Assembly: GCA_028023455.1 (NCBI GenBank)
Contig: JAQFVV010006425.1
Coordinates: 248,001 to 312,000, forward strand
Length of the DNA stretch: 64,000 nt
Direction of reading: 5' to 3'
Source: Epiperipatus broadwayi
Lineage: Eukaryota; Onychophora; Udeonychophora; Euonychophora; Peripatidae
Every line of letters begins with the position of its first letter. Within the stretch, counting starts at the first letter, position 1. The position numbers and the translations under genes are program-made. The notes under the pieces are model-generated. The model was not told the origin of the DNA. It saw nothing but the letters and a program-made list of their open reading frames with translations, and searched no databases. Shown here piece by piece: positions 24,801 to 35,889 of this stretch.

Positions 24801-25922
24801 ATATTGAAATAAGGGACATATGTTTGTTTAAATAAATCATTTCATTATGGCTTATGAATACTTCTGGGTGAATGATAAGATAAGGGAAAAGCGGTGAGTG
24901 CATGGTGGCTTATTATCGGTCCTTTTAGGGATCCTGGAGTGTGCTTCATGAATTCTAAGAAGTGACCAATTTCCTCTGCAAACCTTGGCAGGGTTGGTTT
25001 TACGAATGAAAAGAGTCCAGATTCCCTGGAATAAGGTACAGGCGAATTGTGGATGACGAGGAGTGGTCGGCTATGTCAGTATCAGGCTGGTTTTTCCAGA
25101 GAGATCCCAGTATAAAGCATGCACGAACCAAGGATGTCCCCAGGGTGGTTTTGCAGCCTGGTTCAAGGACATTAAGATGACGATGGGGTCCAACTTTGTG
25201 GTTGCCTCCATGTAATAAAGAAGCATGAACATATATATAAAATAGAATGGCCTTTATGCACTAAACGCTTATTAATAAACATAAATATACTTCTGAAATT
25301 AAAGATTATTGGGACGTATTTATTGCCCATGAATGATGAACTATTCAGCATAATGACATGGCTTCACTTTAAGCAAACAGGGATAATAATTATACATATA
25401 AACATAGAATAAAAGGTTAAGGTCCCTCTCCCCCTTTACATTATATTACTTAATATTATTCATTACGTTTTACACATTAAACCTCAATTTTGGTTGATTT
25501 ATGCCCTTGTGGAAATACATTAATTGATTGCAAAATTAAAAAGGTGGTCATAATAGCTAAGATGAAATTTACATATATAATATAGTTGAAAGATAAAAGA
25601 TAACGCATTATTTAAAAAGGAGAATGGAAAAAACAGATTTCAAATCTGTTTTTCAACAGTAAACATGAAAATATAATTAATTTGTTTCTCTAAAACCGCG
25701 AGCATCTGGGCAAGCCGAATAAGACTTGTTTTTATCAATTATAAATTATTTACCCAGTAAATGATGGGTGAGGAAAACAAAATAAGTTATATGCTGGTGA
25801 TTTTAGAATATTATTGGCATTAACTTTAAAATATAAATACGTAAAAATGTTAATAAAAATTATTGGCCGCTTTTATTTAAAATAAAAGAAAAACATTTTA
25901 TAAGAGGCTTAGCATAGATTAG

Positions 25923-25979
<57 letters not shown>

Positions 25980-27017
25980 AAGACATTTAAAAGATATAGT
26001 TTAAAATATACACATTACATAGAAGGCAGGATTTTAGGAATTATAAGCGGTCTGAGTTCTTTACCTTGATGATTGAGAAAAGCATTTCACTAGGAATCAG
26101 TCCATCGGTATTGTCACTAGATCTAGGGTAGCGGGATGATTTGAGATAGCACTTCATTTCATTGGAAAGACATATGTAAAGTTCAGTAGCACAGAGTATG
26201 GAAGCTTTGTTCATGGGATCAGCATGTTAGAATGGAGGGACAAGGTGAAACTTACTACTCACAATACATTGCATGAAAATTACATCGGGCATGAATTATG
26301 TTCAGCAGCATGGGTATTTAATGATCTCCCCTCCTCATGGATTCAAATCCAGCAGTATTTATACTTTTAATTTGAATTTGTAACTAGGCAACTACTGCTG
26401 GACCTGAGGGTTTAAGCACTTAGATTTCATTTGGAATCCTTTGGCCGGATACTCTTATCTGGTAAGATGTTTGAAACAATGCAAGTTTGTTATCAGTTTC
26501 TCGAACGATTGTTTTAAAATGTATCTTGTGATTTTGAAAGAAGGTAGCATGGACAATTTCCACTAATGGGTTTCTTCTATTATTACTAATTTGTAATCTT
26601 CTATTTTAATCTAAAGGGTCTTCCGGGTTATTGTTTTTCAAGAGACTTACTAACAAGATTGCATCATTTCTGGCTACAAACTTATATATGAAAAATATAA
26701 TAAGTATCATATATAATATCTTATATATAATATACTATTAATTCAATCACAATCTCCTACACTAAAATATACATATATATTTATTATTTATGCCCGCATA
26801 CACATGAGAATATTATTATTAGATTAAATATTAAATTAAGACACACACATTTACTTTATTTTATACTATTGGGTAAAGAAATATATTATTAGTTATGTGT
26901 ATACATGCGTAAGGACAAGTTTGAATACGGTTAGGTGGTAGGAGATTGGATGTGGGCTGTGAAGCAGGATCTGAGCATCAGATCATCTGCTTCACTGTTG
27001 ACTCTTTACTACCAGCT
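21812..27017 (-). repeat. LTR B (interrupted by a 2.9-kb insertion)
   Basis: Starts TATAACGGTC (plus) at 21812 and parallels LTR A through 24083. It resumes at 26999 for its last bases before the purine tract of the next internal region. The junction of its two parts reads straight through in LTR A, showing that 24084-26998 is an insertion. It contains the second copy of the conserved 259-bp block (22175-22433). Confidence 0.7.
24084..26998. mobile_element. Unclassified 2.9-kb insertion, possible solo LTR
   Basis: Flanked by the 4-bp direct repeat TGAC (24080-24083 and 26999-27002) and absent from LTR A at that spot. No open frame longer than about 60 codons. It starts TGTGTGCCGG, has a GC-richer block at 24880-25220 that ends with an AATAAA-type signal (25214-25219), and a (TA)n at 25923-25976. 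A long LTR with its polyadenylation signal and a 4-bp duplication would fit a solo LTR, but no partner LTR is in the window. Confidence 0.5.
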
Positions 27018-27450
27018 AAATTTCTGCCCCCTCCCTTCCAAGTTTATTTTCTTCTACTTTTAAGTATTACTTAGGTAAGTTAAATAGTTGGATTTTAAAT
27101 AAGACTTTCTTTAAAAAAAACTATTTATATTAGCTATTACATTTCTATTCCTTGCATTTATCCTTGCGTATGCACAATTTTTATTACTGGCAGTACTTTT
27201 AAAACAAAATTTAAACTATAACTTTACGTTAATACAAAAAATAAATTTATTTCAGAAAAAGAAAAAAAAATGTTACTAGCATGGTTTATTTTTAAAATTC
27301 TCAGGGTACTCATGTTTAAAGTGTAACAGCCCATGTTGGGTGCCAATTATAATGGTCAGAATGAATAGGAGTTTTACCGTATCTGCCGTACAGAGCGCCA
27401 TTAGGTGAGTTGAACGTAGAAAATTTATAGAGGAGGCAGATATGTAAGGT
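27018..27450 (-). other. Second internal region and partial LTR C
   Basis: 27018-27347 repeats the internal region of 21483-21811, including the purine tract and PBS (TGGCACCCAACATGGG, minus). LTR C begins at 27348 (TATAATGGTC on plus) and its match to LTRs A and B fades by about 27450. The array is thus truncated on this side. Confidence 0.65.
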
Positions 27451-27592
27451 TTATGAATTCTTCCATCATTTCCTTTAAGCATGCTCTTTCCTTCCATAGT
27501 TAATTTTTCTGATCATTCACTCCCTGCTCTTCAGGTTTATTTACTGCTGTTTCACTATTTATTGTTTGTTCCATTTTGATTTTTCCTGCACT

Positions 27593-27843
27593 CATAAACA
27601 TTTATCGGTTTATTTTATTTAACTTAAAACTCAAAGTATTGTATCTTATTTCTACTATGTTTACACTAACATTTATTAACTCAATTTAAAAAAAATATTC
27701 TATTTAATTTCGTATAATCATAAGCATTTATTTGTTTATTTTATTTAACTTAAAACTGAAAGTATTATATCTTATTTCTACTATGTTTACACTAACGTTT
27801 ATTAACTCAATTCAAAAAAAATATTCTAATTAATTTTGTATGA
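27593..27843. repeat. Tandem duplication, ~126-bp unit, two copies
   Basis: Units 27593-27718 and 27719-27843 are roughly 90% alike and start with 'cataarcatttat'. Non-coding. Confidence 0.9.
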
Positions 27844-29265
27844 TAAATATGCAGTACACCATGCATTTCATTATCCCCTACTAATTGCCCTTTCCTTCCA
27901 GCATATTTCCTGATTTTCATAATTTGCTCTCACGTGTGATGAAAAAAAAATTCAAATTTGCCCGCTTCTAACTATATGCCCTTGTAATAACAAAGTTATT
28001 CCTTTCTGTCTTCACTATTATTTTGCTCTAAACTTGTGTTCATCCATTTATTTTGATCCACGCTAATAAATTCTATCTCAAACATTCTTTTAACTAATTA
28101 TTAAAACCATATATCGTTTACAAACGTCCTTTTCCTAACTTAATCCTTTTAAGTTGGTTTTGAAACAATGAAAATAAAGTATAGATTTCCACTAATACTA
28201 TTTTTGCTACTACTATTTTTAAATCTAGTTCATGCCTAACACATTCGGCACCATTTTCTGTAATGTTTTAATATCCTCCTACTGGTCTTATACACCTAGA
28301 CCCACATATGCACCGAGCATGAAGTAACGTATGTTACAAAATGGAAAATCAATAACAATTCTCTGAAAATATTGTTGATTAAATATACATCAAATATCTC
28401 CAAAGAATTATTAGAGGAAGTAGATTGAACCTAAAATGAGGCCAATCAAAGCCTTACCTGTTAAATTATCTCACAATCATCTGATTAACTATACATTGAT
28501 CATTTGGAGATTTTGCATACCTTTAAGAGCACTGAAATGTTTTACTTCAGCCTCTAGTGCCACCTTCACTCAACAATGATATTGTTTATTCTTCTTTTCT
28601 CTCCCAGGAGAGTGTGCAAATATGAATGGTCATTATCGTATATTAATAATTTAATAAATTTGGACTGGAATAAATGAAACAATCCAGCTCCCCAGTAAGT
28701 TACCCCTGTCTAGCTCATTATATAATTTCTTTACATCTGAGGTTACTAAGTGGGTCAGCATTTTGATTAAATAACTACAAATCTATCTGCTAATGAATCA
28801 ATAATGCTTCAAAACCAAATAAAGGAAACGGTAAATGATTTAACTATGAAATTTACTATTTATTATTCCCAGATTATTTTATATCTCCCTTCACCAATTA
28901 CATATAAAAAAAATAATTTAATCCAGTTCATACTTCAAATAACGAAAATATAATATTAATGAGATATTACCTGAGTAAATTAAAAATTCATTTACAACAA
29001 CAAATGCATATATATATATATATATATATATACAAAAAATACTTAAAGGATTGTACAATGGGTGTGGTCTATACCCCTTCCCCACTTTAAAGTAATAAAT
29101 TCAGAAATCAAATGTATGCAGCAAATATCATATATTACAAAAAAAAAATTAAATACAAAGGTCAATCTTGATAATATACGAATAAATAAAAACCAAGTAA
29201 TTATTTATATATATATAAAAAAAAACCTAAATATATAAAAATAGAGAAAAAAGCTATATACACTC
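27844..29265. other. Unassigned AT-rich DNA
   Basis: No gene or known repeat. A (TA)n lies at about 29006-29032. Confidence 0.5.
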
Positions 29266-29640
29266 ATCTGAGCTTGTACTTTCATTAAGTTTAACTTCAA
29301 TGTGGACCACATGGCTACTCAATAGGGCACATAGGGCTTTCTTTCACCAATACGTGTATGAGAGTCTTTCTTCCATCAGGGTCTGCTATTTCTCCTACAG
29401 CATTTTCAGGCTTTGGGGACAAACGGGTGGTGTACTGCTGCTAGAAGTCTACTCCATAATATTGTAGTAAACTGGAATGAACAATAATGCCATCTCCTTG
29501 GTTATAGGATCTGAGAATATAATTTTCACATAGGTATATACCATTTTCATGTCAGAATTTATTATACATCTTGGCTATACAAATATTTGCTTGTGACTAC
29601 AGATTATTCTCGGCATGTAGGTCAAATATGAATTAAAGTT
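29266..29640 (-). other. Possible coding relic, unclassified
   Basis: GC-richer than its surroundings. The minus strand gives a partly open frame with NQGDGIIVHSSL and, after a stop, LSPKPENAVGEIADPDG. This vaguely recalls the C-terminal part of retroelement integrases, but no diagnostic residue is present. It could equally be a non-coding repeat. Confidence 0.2.
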
Positions 29641-29754
29641 CTTCAAATATGATTCTTTCTTTTTTTTTATTAAATGGATAGAGGATTATATTGTTGACAA
29701 CTTTTCTAAAATTCATTTAATGATACTCCCATGTCCAAATGGCTAATTTCAAAT

Positions 29755-30010
29755 TTTCTTTCTTTTTTCTGTTCTTTAGACAAGCTGGATACAACTATAA
29801 TTTTTAGCAAACATGTATCATTTCTCCTTTCTTTCTGCTTTGTTATTTTTCACAAGCATATACCATTCCATTACTTAAACAAGCTGGAGCCAACTCTTAT
29901 TTTAGCAAACATAGATTGTCCTATTTCTGGGACAAGATGGAAACAAAGTTTTTATTTGTTTAAACATCTGCCATCTGACTACTTTAACAAACTAGGAACA
30001 ACTGACCTCA
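29755..30010 (+). repeat. Degenerate tandem repeat, ~108-bp unit
   Basis: The 'aacaagctggagccaact' landmark recurs at about 29778, 29878 and 29986 with decay. It accounts for the internal similarity of the 98-codon open stretch at 29731-30027 (LNKLEPT, LDKLDTT, FNKLGTT), which I do not regard as a gene. Confidence 0.5.
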
Positions 30011-30027
30011 ATGCCCCAAGTAAGTAG

Positions 30028-30816
30028 CCCATCTGGCCCAATTAGTCCAATTGTAATATCCCCTTTCGAGCTACTTCATCAGCCAATAATAAAACTATAC
30101 TTTTATATTAATTTACCTACATTCTTTCACTTTTTATGACTTAAAGTATGATTTTCTCTAATATTGGAAATTGTATAGCTCCCATATTGATTAATTAAAC
30201 CACCCATTGTGCTTACATTCTTTTAGATAAAATCAACTTTTTGATTTTATCTTTATCCACGATCAACCAGAACAAAATTCTTTTAATACAAAACATTTTT
30301 CTTCTACTAAAAGTAGATTACAATTGACAAAAGGTTTTTTTTCTTGTTAAATTAATATTAATTACCAACCACCTCATTCTAATAACGATAAAATTTAAAT
30401 TCTAATAAGTACAAAATTTGAATTATATTTAAACAATTATTAGAAGAAGAAAAAATACATTTCTATATACGTGTATCGGAACATTTACAAGTGATAATAA
30501 ACTTAAATACAACAAAACTGTTCCTCACATAAACAAATGTTAGAAACTTAGTTTTCCTTTTATGATATAGATTTGCTGTGCGAATAAAATTATTAACACA
30601 TATACTACATACACTTGTACTGTGGGTGTAAATAGGAATATAATATCGACCAAATCCATTTACTTAGGTACCATATATATATATAAATACTCAATACATC
30701 TCTAGATTGTAATTTATTTGATCTGTTAAAATTATAAGTTTAATATGATAAAAATTAGCTGTGTGGACACTTCAGCAACAGCCATTTTGTGCATGATCAT
30801 TATACATGGTCTGGCA
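30028..30816. other. Unassigned AT-rich DNA
   Basis: Nothing recognised. Confidence 0.5.

Positions 30817-30878
<62 letters not shown>
30817..30878. repeat. (TA)n microsatellite
   Basis: About 60 bp of TA repeats with one interruption, adjoining the first unit of the ~320-bp tandem array. Confidence 0.95.
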
Positions 30879-30883
<5 letters not shown>

Positions 30884-31710
30884 ATTATACAATTACAAAT
30901 ATCCAGTAATGCCCTCTGTTTAATAGTCTATATCTCAATGATAGCAATCTACAAAATGATAGCAATTTGAAGTTGTATGCTAAAGGATGTTAAATATTGA
31001 AATACAAACTGGCTTAAACACAGAGCATGAAAATTTAAATAAGCAAACGATCTTAAATTTTAATGATAAACTAACAATTTTACAAACTGTTTTAAAGACA
31101 AACTAAACATTAGATTTTAATCTTTAAAAAATAATTCTCCCAAACTATAAATAAAAATAAAGTTACTGTTAACACTAACTGAAATAATCACACAAATATA
31201 TAAACCATTATATAATTACAAATATCCAGTAATGCCTTCTGTTTAATAGTCTCTATCTCAATGATAGCAAACTTCAAAAGGATATAAATTTGAAGTTGTA
31301 CGCTAAAGGTTGTCAAATATTGAAATATAAACTAACTGAAACACAGAGCATAAAATTTTAAATAAGCAAACGATCTTAAATTTTGATAATAAACTAACAA
31401 GTTTACAAACTGTTTTAAAGACAAACTAAACATTAGATTTTAATCTTTAAAATAATTCTCCCAAACTATAAATGAAAATAAAGTTACTGTTAACACTAAC
31501 TGAAATAATCATACAACCATTATACAATTACAAATATCCAGTAATACCCTCTGTTTAATAGTCTATAGCTCAATGATAGTGAACTTCAAAATGACACCAA
31601 TTTGAAGTTGTACTATTAAACAGAGGGTGCTACTGGATATTTGTAATTATATAATGTTTTATATATTTGTATGATTATTTCAGTTAGTGGTAACAGTAAC
31701 TTTATTTTCA
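30879..31710. repeat. ~320-bp tandem array ending in an inverted copy
   Basis: Unit 1 (30879-31201) and unit 2 (31202-31513) are about 90% alike and begin 'aaccattatayaattacaaa'. A third, partial unit (31514-31610) is followed immediately by an inverted partial copy (31612-31710), giving a hairpin with ~45-bp arms. TA tracts flank both ends. It has no coding capacity. The terminal inverted copy suggests a foldback or MITE-type origin. Confidence 0.85.
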
Positions 31711-31731
31711 TATATATATATATATATATAT

Positions 31732-33253
31732 TATAATGGGATGACCTATTTGATAGCGTTAGTTGAGGCACCAAATATAACGGAATGGGATTTAATCATC
31801 CCAGTTGATATACCAAATATAATAGAATCAATTATATTTAATGCTTGGAAATCATTAACTTAATGCTTCATAGTTAGGTTCGCCAAATATAACAAAATGG
31901 ATTATATTTAAAATCTAAGTTGTATATATGGGGATGATTAAATTCCCTAGAAAGAGGATATGCATTTCACTACAATCGGACTTTGGGTCTTCAGGTAGAA
32001 GGATTGAAATGACTCAATGAAATACTAAGTCCATGATTATATCTATCTTTTTATGCTAGCTCAATAATCTTTAAATAAGTTTTAATATAATTTAGACTAG
32101 TTCATCCATCTTTCATCCCTCTTTCAGTCACCATTATGCCACGATATTCAAACTCATGGAGAATTTGCAATTAGCTCTCTTCAGGGAAAATCCAAAACCT
32201 GTTATTATTTATATGCCTTTATATAAGCATTAATTACAATTGATATTCATATGATATTTATAATACTAGCATATATATATAATATAATTCAATAATGATT
32301 AGACAAAGAGATCAAGTTAATAAATCAATATTTAATAAATAATAAAAAATATAATATAATAGATAATAAAATATTAATAAATAAATACGGATGAATTTTA
32401 TCATTTTAAAAATATTAATAAATAATATTTTTATTTAATACCCTATGATAAAACTCAATACTATAATAAACTTTCAAAAATTAAAGAAAATAGTTTAAAT
32501 TAACAGATATATAAAAACAATATCTGGGTTCAAAAATTAATAATTTATGTAACTTATTAATTTATTTACCGTTCTTATTTATATGTTTCATAATTACCAA
32601 TATATAAGTACTATTTGCAATTGTATAACTTATATATTATATGTATTTTTGATAAATAAAGTACATTAAACTTTTACAATATTACGTAGTAAATACAATA
32701 TAATCCTGTTTAAGATATCTGTCAAATAATAACTATTCTTTATATCCCTCATCTAATTTGATGAATTATGTCAAGCTTTCAATTAATTATATTTAATAAT
32801 AAATATAATTTTCCTATTAAGATATAATGATGCGATACCAAATTTGAAATAAAGATAATAATAATAATAAACATATTAAAATAATATAAGCATTATTATA
32901 ATATATATAAATAAATAATAAAGAAAACTTATTTATAATAGAGTTGAGAGTAGATATTGAAGTCTATAGTTCATCATCCTAATGAAGATCTTTTATGAAG
33001 TATATTATTAATCCATTGGTATAATGATGATTTTATTTATCCTTAAACGATAAACTGTTAATAATATCTAATGATTTGATTAATGTGAAGTAAAATAAAT
33101 ATTCTTCGAATGTAGATGTTCTTAATCTTCATTTTTCTATTATCATTAGACGTTCTATATATCCAATATTTCAAAATATTTTAAAATAGCATGCAAGGTT
33201 GGTTTCGAAACCTTTACGATACAAAGCTGTTTTACTCAAAACACATTGTTTTA

Positions 33254-33291
<38 letters not shown>

Positions 33292-33734
33292 TCTTAAATT
33301 TATATATATCTGAAGAATAATGAAAGTGTTAAAACAATGTAGTTTCCAAAAAACTAAAACAGACGTTCTTTTCTTTTATATTGCTATTCCTTTAAGATTT
33401 AATAGAAAATTAAAATATTTTCCTTGCAGACTTTTAATCCACAGATTATCTTAATTTGGAAAAGTTAATATTTAAATTCCAATCGTTGAACAGTAGTATT
33501 GATAAAAGAAAAAGTTATTTAAAGAGAAAAGATTTTCTTTTTTTTCTCCTTAATAACAAGAGAACGAATCAATCTGCTCGTGTGCATTACAAGTTCATGC
33601 TTAACTCAACTATCAATTTTTCCATTGACATTAAGATTTAATAATAAAATAAAAAAAATATATAAGTATTTATTCTTAACTTCAAATCTGGCATTTTACT
33701 CAAAAGCTTAAGGTATGTATTATTTAAAACTCAA

Positions 33735-33773
<39 letters not shown>

Positions 33774-33867
33774 ATAAAATAGTCAAATAAAAAATTATAT
33801 TTATAAATAATTTCCTAAGAGATAAAACATGTTAGACCAATAATAATAACTGTAAGTTACTATTATA
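31732..33867 (-). repeat. Gypsy 3' LTR
   Basis: 2136 bp, nearly identical to 40382-42537. Differences are mainly scattered substitutions and different lengths of the internal (TA)n tracts (33257-33290 and 33737-33771 here). The 61-codon open stretch within each LTR is poorly kept between the two copies and is not a gene. Confidence 0.92.
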
Positions 33868-33885
33868 TTTCCCCTTCCCTTGGGA
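33868..33885 (-). other. Polypurine tract
   Basis: On the minus strand the purine run AAGGGAAGGGGAAA lies directly before the LTR start TATAATAG. Its position is that of the plus-strand primer for second-strand synthesis, and it sets the inner LTR boundary. Confidence 0.85.
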
Positions 33886-34417
33886 AATTTAAAATTTTAA
33901 TTTAAGTTAAAATTTTAAACACTTACAACTATTTTAGTATATTCTTATAGTTTAATTGCATTTATAGTTGGATTTTATGAAGGGTTGAATTTTTTTTTTT
34001 ACTGTTATATCTTCCTAATACTTGGGCTATCCTATTCTTTTGGTAATGATCAAAAATAAAATTAAGGACTTTGATGGTTAATATTTTTTTTATATATAAA
34101 AAAAAAATAAATAAATAAAAAAAATAATGTGTTTCCTTCTTGGACAACACAAATATATTTACTAGCCTTATTCCTGCTTCTTTAAGACTTATGGATTTGA
34201 AAAGGACTAAATAAATACTAGAGTATCCATTTATTAATATGAATTGACTCTATTGTTTTTACTTATTTTAAGGCATTAAAGAATACCCTCACCAAAGCTA
34301 AAGTTTTTAACTATACTTCTCTTTACATTGATCACTATTATTATTATTTTTATACAACTGTATGGTTTACACTGCCCAATTCTTATCTTGATCTTCACCT
34401 TCTTTCTTTATAAAACA
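33886..34417. other. 3' untranslated part of the Gypsy element
   Basis: AT-rich sequence between the pol C-terminus and the polypurine tract. No coding signal; open stretches here are low-complexity. Confidence 0.6.
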
Positions 34418-34603
34418 TTATAAGCAGCCAAAATAAGGTTTTAAAATTCGTGAATTGTATGTACTATGAATCTCTCCTTCTTGGTTAATCCAAAATGCAT
34501 TTGGACCTGCCTTTTTAACGATAGTATAAGGTCCTTCATATGTATTATAGAATTTATGGTATTTATTCTCCAATGATTTACTGGGATGGAAAGTCTTTAT
34601 CAA
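34418..34603 (-). pseudogene. Gypsy integrase C-terminal segment (frame-shifted from upstream)
   Basis: The last 61 codons of pol, in another frame from the preceding integrase segment. KYHKFYNTYEGPYTIVKKAGPNAFWI is the SH3-like C-terminal fold that follows the integrase core in Gypsy elements. The upstream frame runs out at the A8 run near 34633-34640, where a one-base length change would separate the frames. It would bind DNA during integration. Confidence 0.7.
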
Positions 34604-34914
34604 AACTTTATCTCCAACTTTAAATTCATAAATACATTTTTTTTATTCTGACTTCTATTATTTGCCATTTTAACAAGTTGTTTATGAGCTTGTAAAATAT
34701 CATTTTCTCCATTTATTTTGGGTTCATTAATAATAGGTTTATATTTTCTAAATAATATAGGTATAATTTGATGAAAGTGTAGTCGGATGGGTGAGAATCC
34801 AGTAGATTCATTTAAACTCCAATTGATATAGTCTACTACACATTTTGTCTGCTTTACCCAACCCTTGTGCTCCTCTTCTAAATAGGTCCTAAATAAACGT
34901 CCAAGCTCCCGCAT
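34600..34914 (-). pseudogene. Gypsy integrase core, distal part
   Basis: Continues the integrase after an in-frame TAA at about 34930-34932. Codons directly after that stop read NPCELIMREL, holding the third (Glu) residue of the D,D-35-E triad. The rest (YLEEEHKGWVKQ, ALxESTGFSP-like NESTGFSPIRLHF) is typical of the core's C-terminal helices. Residues up to about 90 follow the family; the end is off-frame past the A8 run. Confidence 0.75.
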
Positions 34915-34932
34915 AATAAGTTCGCATGGATT

Positions 34933-35886
34933 TTATTGTGGATTTTTAATAGAGATTAGCACATGTTTTATTTTTGATATATCTACCCATTTCTTCCATT
35001 CCTTAGTTAGAAAAGGTGTACCATGATCAGTTAGTATGGTTTTTGGCTTTCCTATCATTGGAAATTGGAGAGTACTCAATACTTTGATTGTATGTTTAGC
35101 ATTGGCTTGGGGTATCGGGTAAGCAGCAACATATTTGGAAAAGAGATCATAAGTGACTAATAAATATTTTTGTTTGTTGAATGGAGGCAAAGGCCCATAA
35201 TAGTCAATTGCTAAGATCTCATTTGGTCTTTCTGGAATGATAGAATTAATTGAATTAATATAATTTTGGTTTACTGACTTAGCTCTTAAGCAAATTAGAC
35301 AATCCTGGAGTGATTTCAAGATGTCTTTATACATTTTTGGCCAGTAAAACCAATTCTTAAGGGTATGTTCTGTCTTATGAGCACCATAATGCCCGTATAG
35401 ACAGTGTACGTATTTTATGAGTGGGTCACGTAAAGACTTTGGTATTATTGTCCTCCACTCATCAACGTTATCATTCACTTTATATAGTAAGACCTGTTGT
35501 TCTAATTTAAAATGGTTAAGATCTTTAGGTGCATCCAAAACTTCCTCCCCTAATAAAACTTTTATAATTGGGTTTAATTCTGGGTCATTAAATTGTATCT
35601 CTGGTAAGTTTTCCAACTCGTTCTCTACATTACTATCAGCCATCACATTGACATTTGTAATGTAGGCATTGTCTACCATCAAATGATTTTGTTCTGACCT
35701 ACATGGATTTCGACTAAGCACATCAGCAACGATATTCTCAGATCCTTTGCAATAATGCACAGTGTAATTAAATTCCTGTAGTAGTAAACTCCATCTAACT
35801 AGATGACTATTAGTCAGATAACTGTGATTCAGGAATTCAAGGCTTTTGTGATCAGTGATCACTATCACCTCTGATCCGAGTAGCAT
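34933..35886 (-). CDS. Gypsy pol segment: RNase H end and integrase N-half (broken)
   Basis: 317 open codons between two in-frame stops. The start belongs to RNase H: VITDHKSLEF with D12 and NIVADVLSR with D55. The integrase zinc-binding domain follows (H166, H170, C196, C199), then the catalytic core with its first two acidic residues, D228 in AIDYYGPL and D287 in ILTDHGTPF. The frame closes at a TAA before the catalytic Glu. The Met given is simply the first after the upstream UGA; in the intact family this is continuous with RT-RNase H. Integrase inserts the element's cDNA into chromosomes. As written, no complete integrase can be made without read-through. Confidence 0.85.
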   Translation of the reverse strand: MLLGSEVIVITDHKSLEFLNHSYLTNSHLVRWSLLLQEFNYTVHYCKGSENIVADVLSRNPCRSEQNHLMVDNAYITNVNVMADSNVENELENLPEIQFNDPELNPIIKVLLGEEVLDAPKDLNHFKLEQQVLLYKVNDNVDEWRTIIPKSLRDPLIKYVHCLYGHYGAHKTEHTLKNWFYWPKMYKDILKSLQDCLICLRAKSVNQNYINSINSIIPERPNEILAIDYYGPLPPFNKQKYLLVTYDLFSKYVAAYPIPQANAKHTIKVLSTLQFPMIGKPKTILTDHGTPFLTKEWKKWVDISKIKHVLISIKNPQ

Positions 35887-35889
35887 TTG

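Larger units (their letters stand above)
18638..27450 (-). mobile_element. Concatemer of a long-LTR, body-less LTR element
   Basis: Read on the minus strand: partial LTR C, ~330-bp internal, LTR B, ~330-bp internal, LTR A. The internals carry only a primer-binding site next to the upstream LTR and a purine tract next to the downstream LTR, with no gag or pol. LTRs are ~2.3 kb after removing nested insertions. Sharing of LTRs between units suggests unequal recombination between LTRs. The LTR 3' ends (CCATTATA or CCGTTATA, minus sense), 2-base spacer and TGG-type PBS match the Gypsy element at 31.7-42.5 kb, so that family may supply the enzymes. Boundaries on the PPT side are approximate. Confidence 0.7.

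Noticed and set aside
29731-30027. 98-codon frame as a host gene
   Set aside because: Its length and internal similarity are explained by a decayed ~108-bp tandem repeat.
30065-30095. Minus-strand CTGATGAAG...CGAAAGG as another hammerhead
   Set aside because: Stem II would have at most two pairs, no stem III with a NUH triplet follows, and stem I does not pair.
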